From assembly GCA_964520785.1 (NCBI GenBank), contig CAZFQG010000034.1:1-40336 (forward strand): a stretch of DNA of 40,336 nucleotides, given 5' to 3'. The translations under genes were made by a program, and so were the position numbers. The DNA comes from CAZFQG01 sp964520785 (lineage in GTDB: Bacteria > Planctomycetota > Planctomycetia > Pirellulales > Thermoguttaceae). The notes beneath the pieces are model-generated. The model saw only the letters and a list, made by a program, of their open reading frames with translations, was not told the origin of the DNA and did not search any database. Below, piece after piece: positions 23,698 to 34,000 of this stretch. Positions within the stretch are counted from its first letter, which is position 1. Every line of letters starts with the position of its first letter.

Positions 23698-23907
23698 GAC
23701 CCCATTATACCATCGCGAGCTTACCGCCGGAACCTCGCAAACCAGGGGGCGTTCTTCGCGTCATTGCGCCGTCCCTGCGAGAACCGGTCCAGCGGATTGG
23801 GCCGGTTCCATCCGCCCGACCTGAATGTGGGGAAAAAAGCCGGCTTTCCGTCCCAGCTCGCCGCGTCCGCGCCGAAGGAACTGATCGCCCTGGACGTCCG
23901 ATTTCCT

Positions 23908-24801
23908 TTACGCCTTCGTTCGTGCCTTCGCCACCATCTCCTCGAATAATTCCGCCTGGCCGGCAAGGCGGGCGACCGGATCCCCTTCGATCTTGTCGTG
24001 GCATTCGAGCAACGCCCAGCCGTCGTAGTCGATCGCGACGAGCAAATCCAAGAGTTCTTGGAAGGGATACTTCGGATATTCGAGTTGGCGGATGTGGAGC
24101 GTCGCCCCGAAGCGATCCTTGAGAAGATTGAAATTGTACTCCAGGCCCTCTCCTTCCAAGTCGGCGGCATTGGAGTTCCAGCAGATAAAGACGTTGGGAT
24201 GGTCGGCAACGTCCATGATCCGTTTCATGATCGGCGGCGGCGAGCACTGCCCGTGAACCTCCAAACGAATCTGCTGCCCGTAATCGGCGGCGAATGCTCC
24301 GACGATGTTGAGCGATTCGCCGATCTGTTCGATCGTTTTGTTCCGGTCGACGCCCTTCGGGAAACCGTCCGGCTTCACCTTCACCCCGCTCCCCCCCACG
24401 TCCTGACTCAGCTTCACGAATTCCTTCGTAGCCTCAATCGCCGTTTTCAAGGCGGCCGGGTCCGCATGATCGAAGCGCTCATTACTTCCGATTCCGACGT
24501 TCACCACGGGACTATCGTCAAATCGCTTTCTCACCTCGGTCCGCTGTCTCGCGTTCAGGCTCGGTTCCACGCCGTGCGCGTGCGTCGTCCGCAATTCGAC
24601 ACCGAGGACGTTTCCCTTTTCACAGTTTGACAGCAAAGTAGGAAGATCCCACTTGGCCCCCCAGAGGTACGTGACCAGGCCGAGCCGAATCTTCGAGCCG
24701 GGTTTCGCTTCGGCCAAAGCGGCCATCGGACCCAACGCGAAGGCGGCCCCGGTAAGGGCGGAAGTCTGTCTCAGGAAGTCGCGGCGGTTGAGGAATGTCA
24801 T
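23908..24801 (-). CDS. Second Tat-exported sugar phosphate isomerase/epimerase-like protein
   Basis: A 297-residue TIM-barrel protein with a twin-arginine signal 'NRRDFLRQTSALTGAAFALG'. Motifs include 'GLVTYLWGA', 'GVELRTTHAHGVEP', 'QIRLEVHGQCSPPP', 'VFICWNSNA' and 'WALLECHDKIEGDP', giving the Glu, Asp/Asn and His residues expected of the metal site in this family. GGAG lies 9 bases before ATG 24801; the frame extends to 24873 without a better start. It differs clearly from the isomerase at 14424-15299, so they are not a recent duplication. It is isolated upstream of the dockerin protein, on the same strand. Confidence 0.85.
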   Translation of the reverse strand: MTFLNRRDFLRQTSALTGAAFALGPMAALAEAKPGSKIRLGLVTYLWGAKWDLPTLLSNCEKGNVLGVELRTTHAHGVEPSLNARQRTEVRKRFDDSPVVNVGIGSNERFDHADPAALKTAIEATKEFVKLSQDVGGSGVKVKPDGFPKGVDRNKTIEQIGESLNIVGAFAADYGQQIRLEVHGQCSPPPIMKRIMDVADHPNVFICWNSNAADLEGEGLEYNFNLLKDRFGATLHIRQLEYPKYPFQELLDLLVAIDYDGWALLECHDKIEGDPVARLAGQAELFEEMVAKARTKA

Positions 24802-25274
24802 TGCAATTCTCCAAGGAGGGATTTGTGCGGGAAGAATGAAGAGGGTCTCGCATGAGACTCTATTATGAAGCAAGATCGGAGCGATGGCAACTTCGTCCGG
24901 AATTCGCGTCCGAGCACGAATGACGCCAGCATCGGACTCCGATGGAATCGTGCCGAAGGACGCGCAACGTTACTTCGTCAACTCGGGATCCGCTCGCCTG
25001 GGGAACACGACGAAATACCACGCGAGTGCATGGATGAAACGAGAATACCGATCCAGAAGCGCAAGTTTGACATCGCATGCCAAAATAATAATTTATATTA
25101 CAATGCTTTTTTTCTGTTGATCCTGAATGCGCGGGAGTTCGGACCATTTTCGCGCATTTCGACAATTCGCAATCTACACTTTGAAGACCTCATCCGCCCG
25201 ACGATATCTCGTACCCACCGAGACTTGCGGGCCGATTTCACGACAAAGACTTCCTTCCTTTGAATGGTGGACCA
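24802..25274. other. Intergenic region between divergent isomerase and che operon
   Basis: No gene is seen. It contains an AT-rich patch around 25080-25112 and a perfect -35-like TTGACA at 25067-25072, both oriented towards the che operon. Confidence 0.5.
25067..25101 (+). promoter_or_regulatory. Promoter candidate for the che operon
   Basis: TTGACA at 25067-25072 is a perfect -35. The -10 region is AT-rich (TAATTT or TTTATA), but no hexamer at 16-18 bases matches well. It lies about 200 bases before the cheW start and is the best candidate in this gap. Confidence 0.3.
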
Positions 25275-25769
25275 ATGATGACCGCGACACGCGGCGACTC
25301 GGCGGGCGCCTTCGCGAACCGTCTCTCGGCGACGATGCAATTGGTGACGTTCGTGTTGGGCGAAGAGGAATACGCGATCGAGGTTTCTCACGTTTGTGAG
25401 ATCGTTCGGGTACGTCCGACAACGGCGATCCCCCACTCTCCTCCATTTGTGAAGGGGCTTGTCAACCTCCGCAATCTGGTGGTGCCGGTGATCGACCTGC
25501 GGCTGAAGCTGGGCCTGGAGGATATCCCGGTGACGAAGGGTTCTCGGTTGGTGGTCGTCCAACTGGAGGACCGCACGGCCGGCTTGATCGTCGATTCCGT
25601 AACCGGCGTTGTCCGGTTTTGCGAGGAGGAGGTGTTACCGATCCCGCCGACCGTCGCCGAGGAGAGCATCCACTACATGCGGGGGATACTGAAGAAGGAC
25701 GATGCATTCATCATTCTCCTCGATGTAAACCGCCTGCTGGAAACGCGCGAACTCGTCGGATGTGAATAG
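25275..25769 (+). CDS. cheW: Chemotaxis coupling protein CheW
   Basis: A 164-residue CheW-type SH3-like scaffold: 'LVTFVLGEEEYAIEVSHVCEI', 'GLVNLRNLVVPVIDLRLKLGL', 'GLIVDSVTGVVRF' and 'GILKKDDAFIILLDVNRLLE'. It links receptors to the histidine kinase. ATG 25275 (or the adjacent ATG 25278) is preceded by GGTGGACC; the earlier TTG 25260 is unlikely. It heads a four-gene unit with overlapping or abutting genes. No receptor gene is in the window. Confidence 0.95.
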   Translation: MMTATRGDSAGAFANRLSATMQLVTFVLGEEEYAIEVSHVCEIVRVRPTTAIPHSPPFVKGLVNLRNLVVPVIDLRLKLGLEDIPVTKGSRLVVVQLEDRTAGLIVDSVTGVVRFCEEEVLPIPPTVAEESIHYMRGILKKDDAFIILLDVNRLLETRELVGCE

Positions 25770-26862
25770 ACCCGAGTCGAGGCGATCCGTCGCCGGAAAA
25801 CGATGCGTTTTCGCCCCGCGATGGTCCCCGGCTTACAAATTCAGCGAGACTGCATCCGCCATCAAGTCGTTATGGTTTAGAAAGAATTCCTTGACCTTGC
25901 CCATCGAAATCCCGGCACTGGATGCAAAGCCCGTCTTTCCGAGGGCCCGCCTTACCAATACGCAGTTACGGCGGTATGCGCGTTTGGTGTACGACCGCCT
26001 GGGAATTCGGCTTTCCCCCAAGAAGAAGACGTTGGTCGCCAATCGTGTCATGCGTCGGCTTCGCGAGACCTGTTGCGCCACGTTCGGGGAATACCTCGAT
26101 TACCTCGAGGGGCTGGGCGTCGACGACGTGGAGTGGGACGCGTTTACCGAAGAGATTACGACCCACGAAACCTACATGTTCCGCGACCCGGTTCATTGGG
26201 AATGGTTCGAAAAGGACTTCTTGCCTTTGAAGAAGGCCGAGGCGAGCCGGCGCCGCGGGGTTCCGTCTCTTCGAATCTGGTCGGCCGCGTGCAGTAGCGG
26301 CGAGGAACCCTACACGATCGCCGCGTGCGTCGCGGGGTCGCTCGTGGACGTGAGACGGTGGCGAATCCAAATCATCGCCAGTGACGTGGCGGTCGGTGCC
26401 TTGAAGCATGCCGAAAGGGGCGAATTCTCGGAGAAATCGATGCGGATGACACCGGAACGGTACCGGCGGTTTTTCAGAAGAGCGAAGGGCGAGAACCTCT
26501 GGCGACCCAATCCGATACTCCGCGAGCTGATCACCTTTCGCCACCACAATCTCCTGCACGTACCACGGTTCGAAGGAGTCGATTTGGCGGTCGTCAAGAA
26601 TGTCCTCATCTACTTCGACGGAGATTCCAAACAACGAGCCATCGCGGCGGTTCGCCGGGCGATCAAGCCCGGTGGATTCCTTCTCGCCGGTTCCGCGGAA
26701 GGCATCGCCGAATGGGCCCCCGACTGCGAGCGGTTGCGTTCTTGGCTGGTCCGTCTTTCCGGTGCGCCCCGGAAAGACGGACCGGGGGACGGCGCGGCCG
26801 TCGGCCCGTCTCCTACGCTGGAACGCGACACCGAAGATATCCTGGAAGCAGCCGAACGATGA
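25762..26862 (+). CDS. cheR: CheR-type chemoreceptor methyltransferase
   Basis: A 366-residue SAM-dependent glutamate methyltransferase. CheR N-domain 'RRYARLVYDRLGIRLSPKKK', catalytic 'EITTHETYMFRDPVHWEWF', SAM-binding 'LRIWSAACSSGEEPYTIA', 'IIASDVAVGALKHAERGEF', and 'VDLAVVKNVLIYFD' are visible. It methylates receptors in the adaptation system. GTG 25762 overlaps the cheW stop, giving a 70-residue poorly conserved head; a later start such as TTG near 25894 is possible. A roughly 40-residue tail follows the usual CheR end. It overlaps cheA by four bases. Confidence 0.9.
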   Translation: MNRPESRRSVAGKRCVFAPRWSPAYKFSETASAIKSLWFRKNSLTLPIEIPALDAKPVFPRARLTNTQLRRYARLVYDRLGIRLSPKKKTLVANRVMRRLRETCCATFGEYLDYLEGLGVDDVEWDAFTEEITTHETYMFRDPVHWEWFEKDFLPLKKAEASRRRGVPSLRIWSAACSSGEEPYTIAACVAGSLVDVRRWRIQIIASDVAVGALKHAERGEFSEKSMRMTPERYRRFFRRAKGENLWRPNPILRELITFRHHNLLHVPRFEGVDLAVVKNVLIYFDGDSKQRAIAAVRRAIKPGGFLLAGSAEGIAEWAPDCERLRSWLVRLSGAPRKDGPGDGAAVGPSPTLERDTEDILEAAER

Positions 26863-29057
26863 ACCCGATGCACGAAGCTTCTGACGGTTTTCTCCCGGAA
26901 CCGACGGGACGGTCGCCCGATGGTGACGGCCCTTCCCCGCGCACGCAAGGCGATCCTCTGGCCGGAGTCGTGGACGACCCGAGGCAGGTGGATGAGAAAT
27001 ATCTGACGATCTTCGCGGACGAAACCGAAGCGAATCTCCGAGGTTTCGTCGACTTGTTGTTGTGTTCTCCGGAAGAGCGGGATGACGATCTGGTGGCTCG
27101 GCTAATGCACAAGGCGCACCAGATCAAGGGGTGCGCGGCGGTTGTGGGCTGCTCGCGCGTCGCGGCCGTAGCCCACGCGATGGAGGACGTACTCCAGAAT
27201 CGCATCGATGGTTCACTCGCGTTATCGGAGACAATGGTCGGCGCTTTGCTGGAATGCACGGACGAGACGAGCGCCTTTCTCGAGCGCCTGCGGCGCGGAG
27301 AATTCGGCGAAGACGGCTTTTCGGACGCCGTCCGGCGGCTGCTCGAAGCGGACGGGGCGGTCGATACGGCCCGCGAAAACGACCTGACCGAGACCCGCCC
27401 GGGCGAGACCGGCCATGGCGAAAAGACGCCGGAAGAAACTCCATGCGAATCGCGCGTCCGGGAGGCGATGCAACCCGGCATGAAAGGCTACACGGGTCGG
27501 ATCGTGTTCCGCCAAGGTCTGCCGTTGTCGAACTACAAGGCCCAACTGATCCACGAAAAACTGCGTAACGCATGCGAAGTCGCTTTCTTCCGGCCCGCCG
27601 CGGAGACCCTGGAAGACATCGAATCGGTATCCGAAATTCGTTTTGGGGTCGTCGGCGACCTTTCCACGGACGAGGTGGCGGCATGCGTCAGGGTAGGCGG
27701 CGTCGCGGACTGGACCGTGGAACCCGTCGAGAGCCCGCATTCGCGCGCCACCGAGAGAACCGCGCCGGCGGAAAACCCCGAAATCAAGCCGAGGGCATCG
27801 CGGACACTTCGGGTCGAAACGCGGCAACTGGACCACCTGATGGGTCTTGCCGGCAGGCTGATCGTCAATCGGGCGAAGCTCGCGCAGTCCGCCGATTCGC
27901 TCCGGCAAAAATGCGGCTATAACGAGGACGTGCGGCGGCTTGACGCGGCGGTGGACGAGTTGACCTACATCAGCGACGACATCCGCAAGGCGGTTACCGA
28001 CACGCGCATGGTTCCGATCGAGCCCCTCTTCAATCTCTTTCGCCGTGTCCTGCGAGACAACGGTGACGCGAGCGGGAAGAGGATTCGATTGGAGATGCGT
28101 GGGGCGGACACGCGATTGGACAAACAGCTCATCGACGAACTCGGCGATCCGCTGATCCACCTTGTCCGCAACGCGGTCGACCATGGCATCGAAACCCCCG
28201 AGGAGCGGCTGAGGCTGGGCAAGGAACCCGAAGGAACGCTTTGCCTGGAGGCGTTTCAGGAGGGCCACGACGTCGCGGTCCGCGTGAAGGATGACGGCCG
28301 CGGACTCGACACCGCGCGAATACGCCGGCGCGCCGTCGAACGGGGATTGGTCGACGAAGAAGAGGCCAAGGTGCTCGGTGACGCGGAAATCGCGGATTTC
28401 ATTTGGAAATCGGGATTCAGCACGGCCCACCGCGTGACGAGTATCTCCGGACGAGGAGTCGGCATGGACATCGTGCGCCGCACGATCGAGCGATTGGGGG
28501 GGACGATCGATACCAGCAGTACCGCCGGCCAGGGGTGCGCGTTTACGATCCGCCTGCCGCTGACATTGGCCGTCGTCCGCGGATTATTAATGGAGACGGG
28601 GGGCGAAATCCACGCCGTGCCGACGAAGTCCGTCGTGGAGGTGTTCCGTGTCCCGCGGGATGAAGCCGGCGCGATCCCGCGGCGCCGCTTCATGCGGTTT
28701 CGCGGAGAGCCGCTCGGAGTCGTCGGGGTGGATGAGTTCCTCGGCCTGCAGAATCGGGAACCGGACGACCGCCCGCTGACCGTCGTCGTTCTGTCGCGAT
28801 TCAACCGCCGGATCGGGCTTTTGGTCGGGCGGGTCGTTGGAGAGCAGAATCTGGTAATCCAGTCGATTACGCGAAACTACGGAACGGTCGCGGAGATATC
28901 CGGAGCTGGTGTTTTGGGAGACGGTGGGCTGGCGCTGATTCTCGACATCGCCGCGCTCTTCGCGAAATACACCGAGTTCGGCCGCGCCGAAAGGGCGGAA
29001 AGCCCTCCGACCTCGACACACCTGGCTTCCTTTCACGTTGGGAAAGACGTCGTATGA
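26859..29057 (+). CDS. cheA: Chemotaxis histidine kinase CheA
   Basis: A 732-residue CheA. An HPt domain carries the phosphorylated His in 'HKAHQIKGCA' (H87). A P2-like ferredoxin-fold region (about 205-310) is followed by the dimerization helices ('LRVETRQLDHLMGLAGRLIVN'), the ATP-binding boxes 'LVRNAVDHGIETPEERL', 'DDGRGLD' and 'GRGVGMDIVRRTIERLGG', and a C-terminal CheW-like P5 domain. ATG 26859 overlaps the cheR stop. It phosphorylates a response regulator, but no CheY or CheB is encoded in the window. It overlaps cheC by four bases. Confidence 0.95.
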   Translation: MNPMHEASDGFLPEPTGRSPDGDGPSPRTQGDPLAGVVDDPRQVDEKYLTIFADETEANLRGFVDLLLCSPEERDDDLVARLMHKAHQIKGCAAVVGCSRVAAVAHAMEDVLQNRIDGSLALSETMVGALLECTDETSAFLERLRRGEFGEDGFSDAVRRLLEADGAVDTARENDLTETRPGETGHGEKTPEETPCESRVREAMQPGMKGYTGRIVFRQGLPLSNYKAQLIHEKLRNACEVAFFRPAAETLEDIESVSEIRFGVVGDLSTDEVAACVRVGGVADWTVEPVESPHSRATERTAPAENPEIKPRASRTLRVETRQLDHLMGLAGRLIVNRAKLAQSADSLRQKCGYNEDVRRLDAAVDELTYISDDIRKAVTDTRMVPIEPLFNLFRRVLRDNGDASGKRIRLEMRGADTRLDKQLIDELGDPLIHLVRNAVDHGIETPEERLRLGKEPEGTLCLEAFQEGHDVAVRVKDDGRGLDTARIRRRAVERGLVDEEEAKVLGDAEIADFIWKSGFSTAHRVTSISGRGVGMDIVRRTIERLGGTIDTSSTAGQGCAFTIRLPLTLAVVRGLLMETGGEIHAVPTKSVVEVFRVPRDEAGAIPRRRFMRFRGEPLGVVGVDEFLGLQNREPDDRPLTVVVLSRFNRRIGLLVGRVVGEQNLVIQSITRNYGTVAEISGAGVLGDGGLALILDIAALFAKYTEFGRAERAESPPTSTHLASFHVGKDVV

Positions 29058-29701
29058 CCACGCATTTGATCGAAGAACCGAACGGAACGGGTGAAGTAAC
29101 CCGGCAGAGCGTTGAAACTCGCGAAGAACTGGAGTCGTTTCGTAGGATATTCATCGGCGGCGCCGAGGAAGCCTCGGAGGTGATGACCCGCTGGACTGCT
29201 CGAAAGATTCACCTGAGGATCGACCGCGTTCAACGGCTTCTTCCGGAGCAAGTGGCGGACGAATTGAAACTGAAGGATGAGATACTGACGATGATCGTCC
29301 TAGGCTTCGAGGGGGAAGTCGGAGCGACCTTTTTGTTGATGTTCGACGAGCGACAAGGCAGATGCCTGGCGGCGCGGTTGGCCCGGACGGCTCTCGTCCT
29401 CGATCAGCCGTGGTCCGACTTGGAAAAGTCGGCCCTGATGGAAACCGGGAACATCCTCGCCTGCGCATACCTCAACGTAATGACCGACACTCTTGGGGCC
29501 GAGGTCCGGCTGACTGAACCGTTTTTTGTGCAGGACTACGGAGCGAGCGTCATCGAACAAGCGGTTCTGGAGCAAGCCGCCGAAGCCGACCACGTCCTCT
29601 TATGCGAAACCAGCTTCGAGTGCGCAAATGAACCCGTTTCGTGGAGATTCCTCTTAATTCCCGACCGACGCTTCGAAAGGGCCCTGCTGGAGGAGTCGTG
29701 A
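29054..29701 (+). CDS. cheC: CheC-like phosphatase/adaptation protein
   Basis: A 215-residue CheC/FliN-like protein. 'FRRIFIGGAEEASEVMTRWTA', 'GATFLLMFDERQG', and the phosphatase motif E-x2-N in 'LMETGNILACAYLNVM' with a downstream 'EVRLTEPFF' are visible. Only one of the two E-x2-N sites of classical CheC seems kept; the first half has 'AEEASEVM' instead. CheC dephosphorylates CheY-P; its target is not in this window. ATG 29054 overlaps the cheA stop. It ends the operon. Confidence 0.8.
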   Translation: MTTHLIEEPNGTGEVTRQSVETREELESFRRIFIGGAEEASEVMTRWTARKIHLRIDRVQRLLPEQVADELKLKDEILTMIVLGFEGEVGATFLLMFDERQGRCLAARLARTALVLDQPWSDLEKSALMETGNILACAYLNVMTDTLGAEVRLTEPFFVQDYGASVIEQAVLEQAAEADHVLLCETSFECANEPVSWRFLLIPDRRFERALLEES

Positions 29702-29825
29702 ACCGGCGACGCGAGGGGGGGTTTCGGCTCTGCGTTGACCGGGGGACGACCGGGGCGGTATATTGTTTGGGAATACATCCCGTTTTTCCAAATCAGGCCT
29801 CTTTACCCCAATGAGGATTGCTCGA

Positions 29826-30995
29826 ATGCGAATCCCAGTGCTGCGTTTGTTTCTTATCTTCGTCTGCGCCGGTGGGGTTTCCGCCGCCGCCGAGGTTTCG
29901 TTCAGAAAACACGTTCTGGACAACAAGTTTCGCGCCGAGGGGGTGGCCGTCGGCGACTTCAATCGTGACGGAAAACTCGATATCGCCGCCGGAAACGTCT
30001 ATTACTTGGCTCCCGATTGGCGGATGTTTCCCATGCAGGCTCAGGGGCAGCGGCTCGAGTTCGAGGTGAAGGGTTATAGCAACGCCTTCTCTTGTTTCGC
30101 GTCGGACGTCAACGGCGACGGTTGGACCGACCTCATCTACATCGACATTCCAGGCCAGGACACCTTCTGGTACGAGAATCCGGGCGAAACGGGAGGCGAT
30201 TGGCGCCGGCACTCCGGCGTGAAAGTTACCAACGGCGAGAGTCCTCTTTGGACCGACGTGGACGGGGACGGGCGCCCCGAGCTGCTATGCGGGTACAATC
30301 CCGATGCACAAGACGTCAACGGTCCGGAACGGCAGGTCGTTCTGGCTTCTCCCGGTCGAGATCCATTCGCCCCGTGGGTCCTTCGTCCGATCTCGGAGAA
30401 GGGCTCGCACGGCTCCCAGCGTTTCGCGCACGGCTTCGGCGTCGGTGACATTAACGGAGACGGACGAAATGACGTGCTGACGACCAAGGGCTGGTGGGAA
30501 GGGCCGGAACAAGGCCGCCAGGGTCTATGGCGATTTCACGAGGCGAACCTCGGAAAAGACTGCGCGCACATGGTCGTTTACGATTTCGACGGAGACGGAG
30601 ACGCCGATGTCGTTTCGTCGAGCGCCCACGATTTCGGCGTATGGTGGCACGAACAAACGCCGGATGGATGGAGGACGCACGTGATCGACGAGTCTTTCTC
30701 TCAGGCGCACGCCGTCATTCTCGTCGATGTCAACGGTGACGGGCTCAAGGACATCGTCACCGGCAAACGCTGGTTCGCTCACAACGGCAATGATCCCGGA
30801 TGGGATATGCCGGCGGTCCTCTACTGGTATGAATTGCGGCGCAAAGACGGCAGGCCCGAATTCATCCGGCACGAGATCGATAACGACAGCGGCGTGGGAA
30901 CGCAATTCGAGGTAGTCGACGTCAACGGTGACGGACTGGTCGATATCGTGGTGGCGAATAAGAAGGGGGTCTTCTTGTTCGAACAAGAGCGATAG
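29826..30995 (+). CDS. Secreted FG-GAP/VCBS repeat protein
   Basis: A 389-residue exported protein: signal peptide (residues 1-25, 'PVLRLFLIFVCAGGVSAAAE') and seven calcium-binding propeller loops ('DFNRDGKLD', 'DVNGDGWTD', 'DVDGDGRPE', 'DINGDGRND', 'DFDGDGDAD', 'DVNGDGLKD', 'DVNGDGLVD'), matching a seven-bladed integrin-alpha-like propeller. Such planctomycete proteins are thought to bind surfaces or carbohydrates. ATG 29826 has GAGGA ten bases before it, inside an earlier ATG 29811 frame. It is convergent with the HEAT protein gene. Confidence 0.85.
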   Translation: MRIPVLRLFLIFVCAGGVSAAAEVSFRKHVLDNKFRAEGVAVGDFNRDGKLDIAAGNVYYLAPDWRMFPMQAQGQRLEFEVKGYSNAFSCFASDVNGDGWTDLIYIDIPGQDTFWYENPGETGGDWRRHSGVKVTNGESPLWTDVDGDGRPELLCGYNPDAQDVNGPERQVVLASPGRDPFAPWVLRPISEKGSHGSQRFAHGFGVGDINGDGRNDVLTTKGWWEGPEQGRQGLWRFHEANLGKDCAHMVVYDFDGDGDADVVSSSAHDFGVWWHEQTPDGWRTHVIDESFSQAHAVILVDVNGDGLKDIVTGKRWFAHNGNDPGWDMPAVLYWYELRRKDGRPEFIRHEIDNDSGVGTQFEVVDVNGDGLVDIVVANKKGVFLFEQER

Positions 30996-31071
30996 CCCGC
31001 CTCCCACGGGAATCCGCTTCCCTCCGAAGCGGCGATTGAGGTACGAGGCGTCGAGGAGAACGCCGGGAAAA

Positions 31072-34000
31072 TCACTCCGAAGCGGTTGCTTTCGCGGCGC
31101 GCTTCAGCGCCCGGCGAACGGATATCTCCGGGTATTCCTCCGCCAGTTTTCGCATGGCTCGTCGGAGCTCGGGTTCGGCCGTTTTCGCCAGTGCCCGAGC
31201 GGCGGCATGCCGCGTGTCGGTGGCGTTTTTAAGGTCTGACGCCGTATTGAACAGAATCGGCGCGGCCCTGGAATCACCAGTTTCCCCAATCGCCCAGGCC
31301 ACCGCCGCGCGCCAGCAGGGGGTCAAGTCGTCGTGGAGGAACAAGACGCCCGGACCCAGGGGGTCGGGATGACCACCGGCCGCCTCGGGGGCGGAGTCTT
31401 TAAGCGCGGCGACGAGGGTTTCCGCCGAACGCGGATCGCCCAGATTGCCCAGCGCTCTGGCCAGGTAGAAGCAGACCCAGTGTTTGTCCGGCAATTCCTC
31501 GACGACCGGAATGCCCTTGTCGAAGACCCTGTTGATGGGTGGATCCTTCGCCCGGTACCGTTCGAACGCGGCGGCGATCCGCGGCGCGTATTCGCGGTCG
31601 CGGCAGACGCAGGAGAGAACCTGCGCCGCGCGATGCTCCGGCGTCGGATGGCCTCCCCAGCAGCGGTGGATACTCGAAAGGGCCGTGCGGAGTTCCTCGT
31701 TTGGATGCGCGTCCGCGTCCCCCAGAATCGCCAGGCACGTCTCCACGACCGAGGGCTCGGCCCCCTGGCGGCGGATGACGCGGCCGGTGAGCGTCTCGTA
31801 ATCGTCGTTCTCGGGAAAGAGGGCCCGGTCGGGGTCGACCGGTACGGAGCGGATCAAATGCGGCACGATAGCCGCCGCCTTCGTCGAGCCGACGGCGTCG
31901 AGCGATTCGATGATGAAATAGTGAATGGGCGCCGCGTGGCAGGCCATCAGCGCCTCATGATCGCCGTACCAGTATGCGTGCCTGGGATAGTCCTCCAGTC
32001 CGGCGAACACGTCGATCAACGCGGCCTCCGCCTGGGGATTTCCGATCCGCCCCAGCGCCTCCGCGGCCGCCTCGGCCAGGAAGAGGTTGCCCGTCTCCAC
32101 GCGCGAATGCGTCCGCAGCGTCCCGGCCAAGAGATCGACCGCTTCGGCGTCCCGCAGATAACCGAGCGCCCGGGCGACCGCCTGGACCGTCCGTGGATTG
32201 ACGGGCGATAGGGAATTGAACCTCGCGTTATCCCCCACGTGCCCCGCTTGGCGCCACTGTGGCAACGGGTTGTCGTCGCGCAGCCGCCGGAGCGTCTCTC
32301 GCAGGGCTGCCTTCGCGGCGTCGCCACCGACGCGCCCCAGCGCGACCGCCGCGCGGCGGACGACGTCCCGGTCCGGATCGGCCAGCCGCGAGACGAGGTC
32401 TCGTTCGATCGCCTCCCAATCCGTCGATTCGAACCATTCTCGCCAGGCGCGTGCTTGAGCCTCCCGCTCCGCCCCAGTCGCGAAGGCGTTAAACGGCGGC
32501 GCGTGGCCGGTGAGGTTTTCCAAGGCGATGTGGGCCGTTTGGGCGACGGTCGGATTCGCGCTGGAGAGGGCCTTTAGGAGGGGTCCAATCGAGTTTCGGG
32601 TGCCGCACGTCGCCAGGGCGAACCCGGCCGCGGCGCGGCGTTCGGCCGAACCCTTCGCCAGGGCGGACGCCAGTGCCGGCGCAGCGGCGGAATCCCGGAA
32701 GAGAGACAGCCGGCCCGCCGCGGAAATCCGCTTTGCCTCGCTTTCGCCCTCAAGCCACCCGCACAGCGCCTTCAGCTCGTCCGCCCCGGTGGCCAACGGA
32801 TCGGGCACTACGGCGTGGCGGTTCAAACCGGCTACCTCGCGGAATCGGTCGAACTGGAGTTCCATCAGTCCGGTCACCGCCGCGTTGTTGCCTCGGAAGC
32901 GGTGCGGGTCGCCCTCGCCCCAGAGCCGCAAGGGCCGTCCTTTTAACGCAGACGGATATCCACCGGCGTCGGTTGGAGTCGCCTGCCGGGTATGGTGGCA
33001 TCCGACGCACCCGCGGACTTCGCCCGGCCGGACGTAGATCCACGACATTTCATTAAGCTCCGAGCGCCCCTCCGCGTCGACCGCCTGCAGCGCGAGCGGC
33101 ATGTCGGCCGGAACCTCGACCGCGAACGACCCGTCCGGCGCAAGGGGAACGGTCCCCAGCTCGACCGTTTCGTTGCCCGCGTGGACGATGTAGGAGTGGG
33201 AGGATCGCGTGGTCAGGCCGCGCCCCATCAACACGCGGACCGCGCGGACGTGTTTCCAGCCGGCCGTGGAGTGTTTTGTCTGGCGGATGCTCTGGCAGTA
33301 AAGAATGCCGGTCGGCGGATCGTCGGAACTCGCCGACCGTTCGTCCACGCGATGTGCCAGAAGTGGCGGAAGCCGCCGTGGACCGAGGCTCAGACAGGAA
33401 TGAAGGCCGGTGCCGCCCGAATCGAACAGGGGGGTGAGCGTCGGCGGACGGCTATCCGGGTCGAGGATTCCGATCCTGGTGTAAATCCCCTCGGGCCCGT
33501 GCATGGTCGTGACCAGAAGCCGTCCATCCGGCATCGCCGCGACATCGCCGGCGGAGAGACTGTAATGCCGCAACATTCCCTGCGGGTGGCCGGGTCGCCC
33601 CACCGTAATGCCCGGAGCCGAAACGAACGCCACGCGGCCGTCGTCCATCGGAGCGGGGCTGCCGCAGACATACGAGCGGAGGCGGTTGCCGTACTCGGGT
33701 CCCATGTCGAGGGCGAATTCGGTGTAGCCGTCGGAACCGTCCGGATGGATCGCGTGGAGCATCGTCTCTACCTTGCCGCGGTCGAAGAAGTTGTCGCTGC
33801 GGATCATCAGGATTCGTCCGTCGGCGAGGATTTCGGGCTCGTTGTCGAAGATGATCGTATGCATGAGCGGCCGAATGTCCGTCCCGTCCGGATTCATCGT
33901 GAACAGGGCTCGCGACGGAGGGTTATGATATTCCTCGAAACACCCGATCCGCGTGGACGTGAAGACGATCCTGCCGTCCGGCAATTCGGCCGGGTCGATG

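Noticed and set aside
23698..23907. Arginine-rich tail frames between the dockerin gene and the second isomerase
   Set aside because: Two overlapping frames look equally protein-like by chance, with no start or domain; I cannot support a gene.
27222..28430. 402-codon minus-strand frame opposite cheA
   Set aside because: Antisense shadow of a clear CheA kinase core.
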